Below are positions 63,255-64,000 of a stretch of DNA of 64,000 bases, one piece after another (the first letter of the stretch is position 1; each line of letters opens with the position of its first letter). The notes beneath the pieces are model-generated. The model saw only the letters and a program-made list of their open reading frames with translations, made no database searches and had not been told where the DNA came from. The stretch covers positions 1-64,000 of the forward strand of contig NZ_FMAO01000006.1 of the NCBI RefSeq assembly GCF_900094835.1, given 5' to 3'. A program made the position numbers and the translations under genes. This stretch comes from Weissella bombi (GTDB lineage Bacteria > Bacillota > Bacilli > Lactobacillales > Lactobacillaceae).

Positions 63255-64000
63255 ATGGCTTCACTAAAAGAAGAAACGCAAACACGGCGTACATTTGCTA
63301 TTATTTCTCATCCGGATGCTGGTAAGACGACGATTACAGAGCAACTATTAAAGCTTGGAGGAGTTGTTCGTGAAGCTGGTACAGTCAAGGGTCGCAAAGG
63401 AAATTTTGCAAAATCTGACTGGATGGAAATTGAACAAAAACGTGGTATTTCGGTTACATCATCAGTATTACAATTTGATTTTGATGGTAAGCGAATTAAT
63501 ATTTTGGATACCCCAGGACACGAGGATTTCTCGGAAGATACATACCGAACATTGATGGCCGTTGATTCAGTTATTATGGTGGTTGATTCTGCAAAGGGTA
63601 TTGAACCACAAACTAAAAAGTTATTTGAGATTGTTAGTGAGCGCCACATTCCAATTTTTACGTTCTTTAATAAGCTTGATCGTGATGGTCGTGAACCGTT
63701 GGACTTAGTTGACGAATTGGAAAGTACATTAGGTATCAATGCATATCCGATGAACTGGCCAATTGGTTCAGGAAAGATTTTAGCTGGTTTATTTGATCGT
63801 TATCACAATAATGTTGAAGTTTACCGTCCAGCTAGCGAAGCAGAACGCTTTTTGCCACTTAATGAAGCCGGCGTTGACCTAGTTAACCCTAACCCAATTC
63901 AAGAAGATTCATTGTGGGATGAAACTCGAGATGAAATTGAGATGTTACAGGATGCAGGTAATGCATTTGATGAAGCTGCGGTGATGCGTGGTGAGCTAAC
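63255..64000 (+). CDS. prfC: Peptide chain release factor 3, 3'-truncated by the window edge
   Basis: The first 248 residues of a translational GTPase that recycles RF1/RF2 from the ribosome. G1 is [10 protein letters not shown]2 lies around [14 protein letters not shown]3 [13 protein letters not shown] and G4 FFNKLDRDG; the [11 protein letters not shown] and FSEDTYRTL segments distinguish RF3 from EF-G. The coding frame runs through base 64000. AAGGACG lies upstream of the ATG. Confidence 0.95.
   Translation, partial: MASLKEETQTRRTFAIISHPDAGKTTITEQLLKLGGVVREAGTVKGRKGNFAKSDWMEIEQKRGISVTSSVLQFDFDGKRINILDTPGHEDFSEDTYRTLMAVDSVIMVVDSAKGIEPQTKKLFEIVSERHIPIFTFFNKLDRDGREPLDLVDELESTLGINAYPMNWPIGSGKILAGLFDRYHNNVEVYRPASEAERFLPLNEAGVDLVNPNPIQEDSLWDETRDEIEMLQDAGNAFDEAAVMRGEL

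Overview
The window looks like a chromosomal segment from a low-GC Gram-positive lactic acid bacterium, most probably Weissella or a close relative in the Leuconostocaceae. The best single clue is the FemABX protein at 10144-11160 (minus strand). Its sequence is very close, as I remember it, to the structurally characterised FemX of Weissella viridescens. Conserved Firmicutes gene orders support the placement: radA-yacL-gltX, secA-prfB, pheS-pheT, rhomboid-yqgQ-glcK, glnR-glnA, rplU-rpmA, yunD-yutD-yutF and pstSCAB1B2-phoU. I see no prophage, insertion sequence, CRISPR array, rRNA or replication origin. Almost everything is chromosomal housekeeping.

Layout. 1-1.5 kb: the end of a secreted CHAP hydrolase, a degenerate NlpC/P60-like protein and a small acetyltransferase. 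1.5-10 kb: dut, radA, yacL, gltX, secA, prfB. 10-15.6 kb: femX (minus), a TrmH-type RNA methyltransferase, an HD protein, a sugar-uptake permease behind a cre site, and an MFS pump divergent from an HxlR regulator. 15.6-22.5 kb: a phenylalanine T-box with pheST, then mltG and recQ. 22.8-31.6 kb: envelope glycosyltransferases (YkcB-like GT-C, GT2, YfhO), greA and a class B PBP. 31.7-34.2 kb: 5-FTHF cyclo-ligase, rhomboid, yqgQ, glcK. 34.4-39.6 kb: a LysM-CHAP hydrolase behind a triple WalR-like motif, a rhodanese-like protein, a DUF3042 protein, a glycerophosphodiesterase, miaA, glnR-glnA. 39.7-44.1 kb: three tightly coupled genes of unknown function, tRNA-Arg(UCU) and another polytopic GT-C-like protein. 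44.3-50 kb: rplU-rpmA and a partial menaquinone cluster (menF, menD, menH, menC). 50-56.4 kb: an M24 peptidase, two metallophosphoesterases, YutD, a HAD phosphatase and a tryptophan-rich orphan. 56.4-61.6 kb: the complete pst-phoU operon behind a Pho-box-like repeat. 61.6-64 kb: recX, a DUF402 phosphatase and the start of prfC.

Cell-wall work is the main theme. FemX adds the first cross-bridge residue, MltG and the PBP act on glycan and cross-links, and the CHAP proteins cleave peptidoglycan. The CHAP gene at 34460 carries three TGTWAH motifs in exact 11-bp phase, which is the WalR signature. The YkcB/GT2 and YfhO proteins probably decorate teichoic acids or wall polymers with sugars from polyprenyl-phosphate. 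Nutrient control is also legible in the DNA: two cre sites (glucose uptake and glucokinase), a perfect GlnR operator and a Pho-box-like repeat.

There is no obvious new defence or mobile system. The least explained items are the three-gene unknown operon (39695-42137), the catalytically dead NlpC/P60 protein that shares its N-terminus with a neighbouring acetyltransferase, the 380-residue tryptophan-rich orphan, the start-codon hairpin of the MFS gene and the structured region ahead of the YkcB-like gene. All calls come from reading the sequence and from remembered family knowledge; no database search was run.
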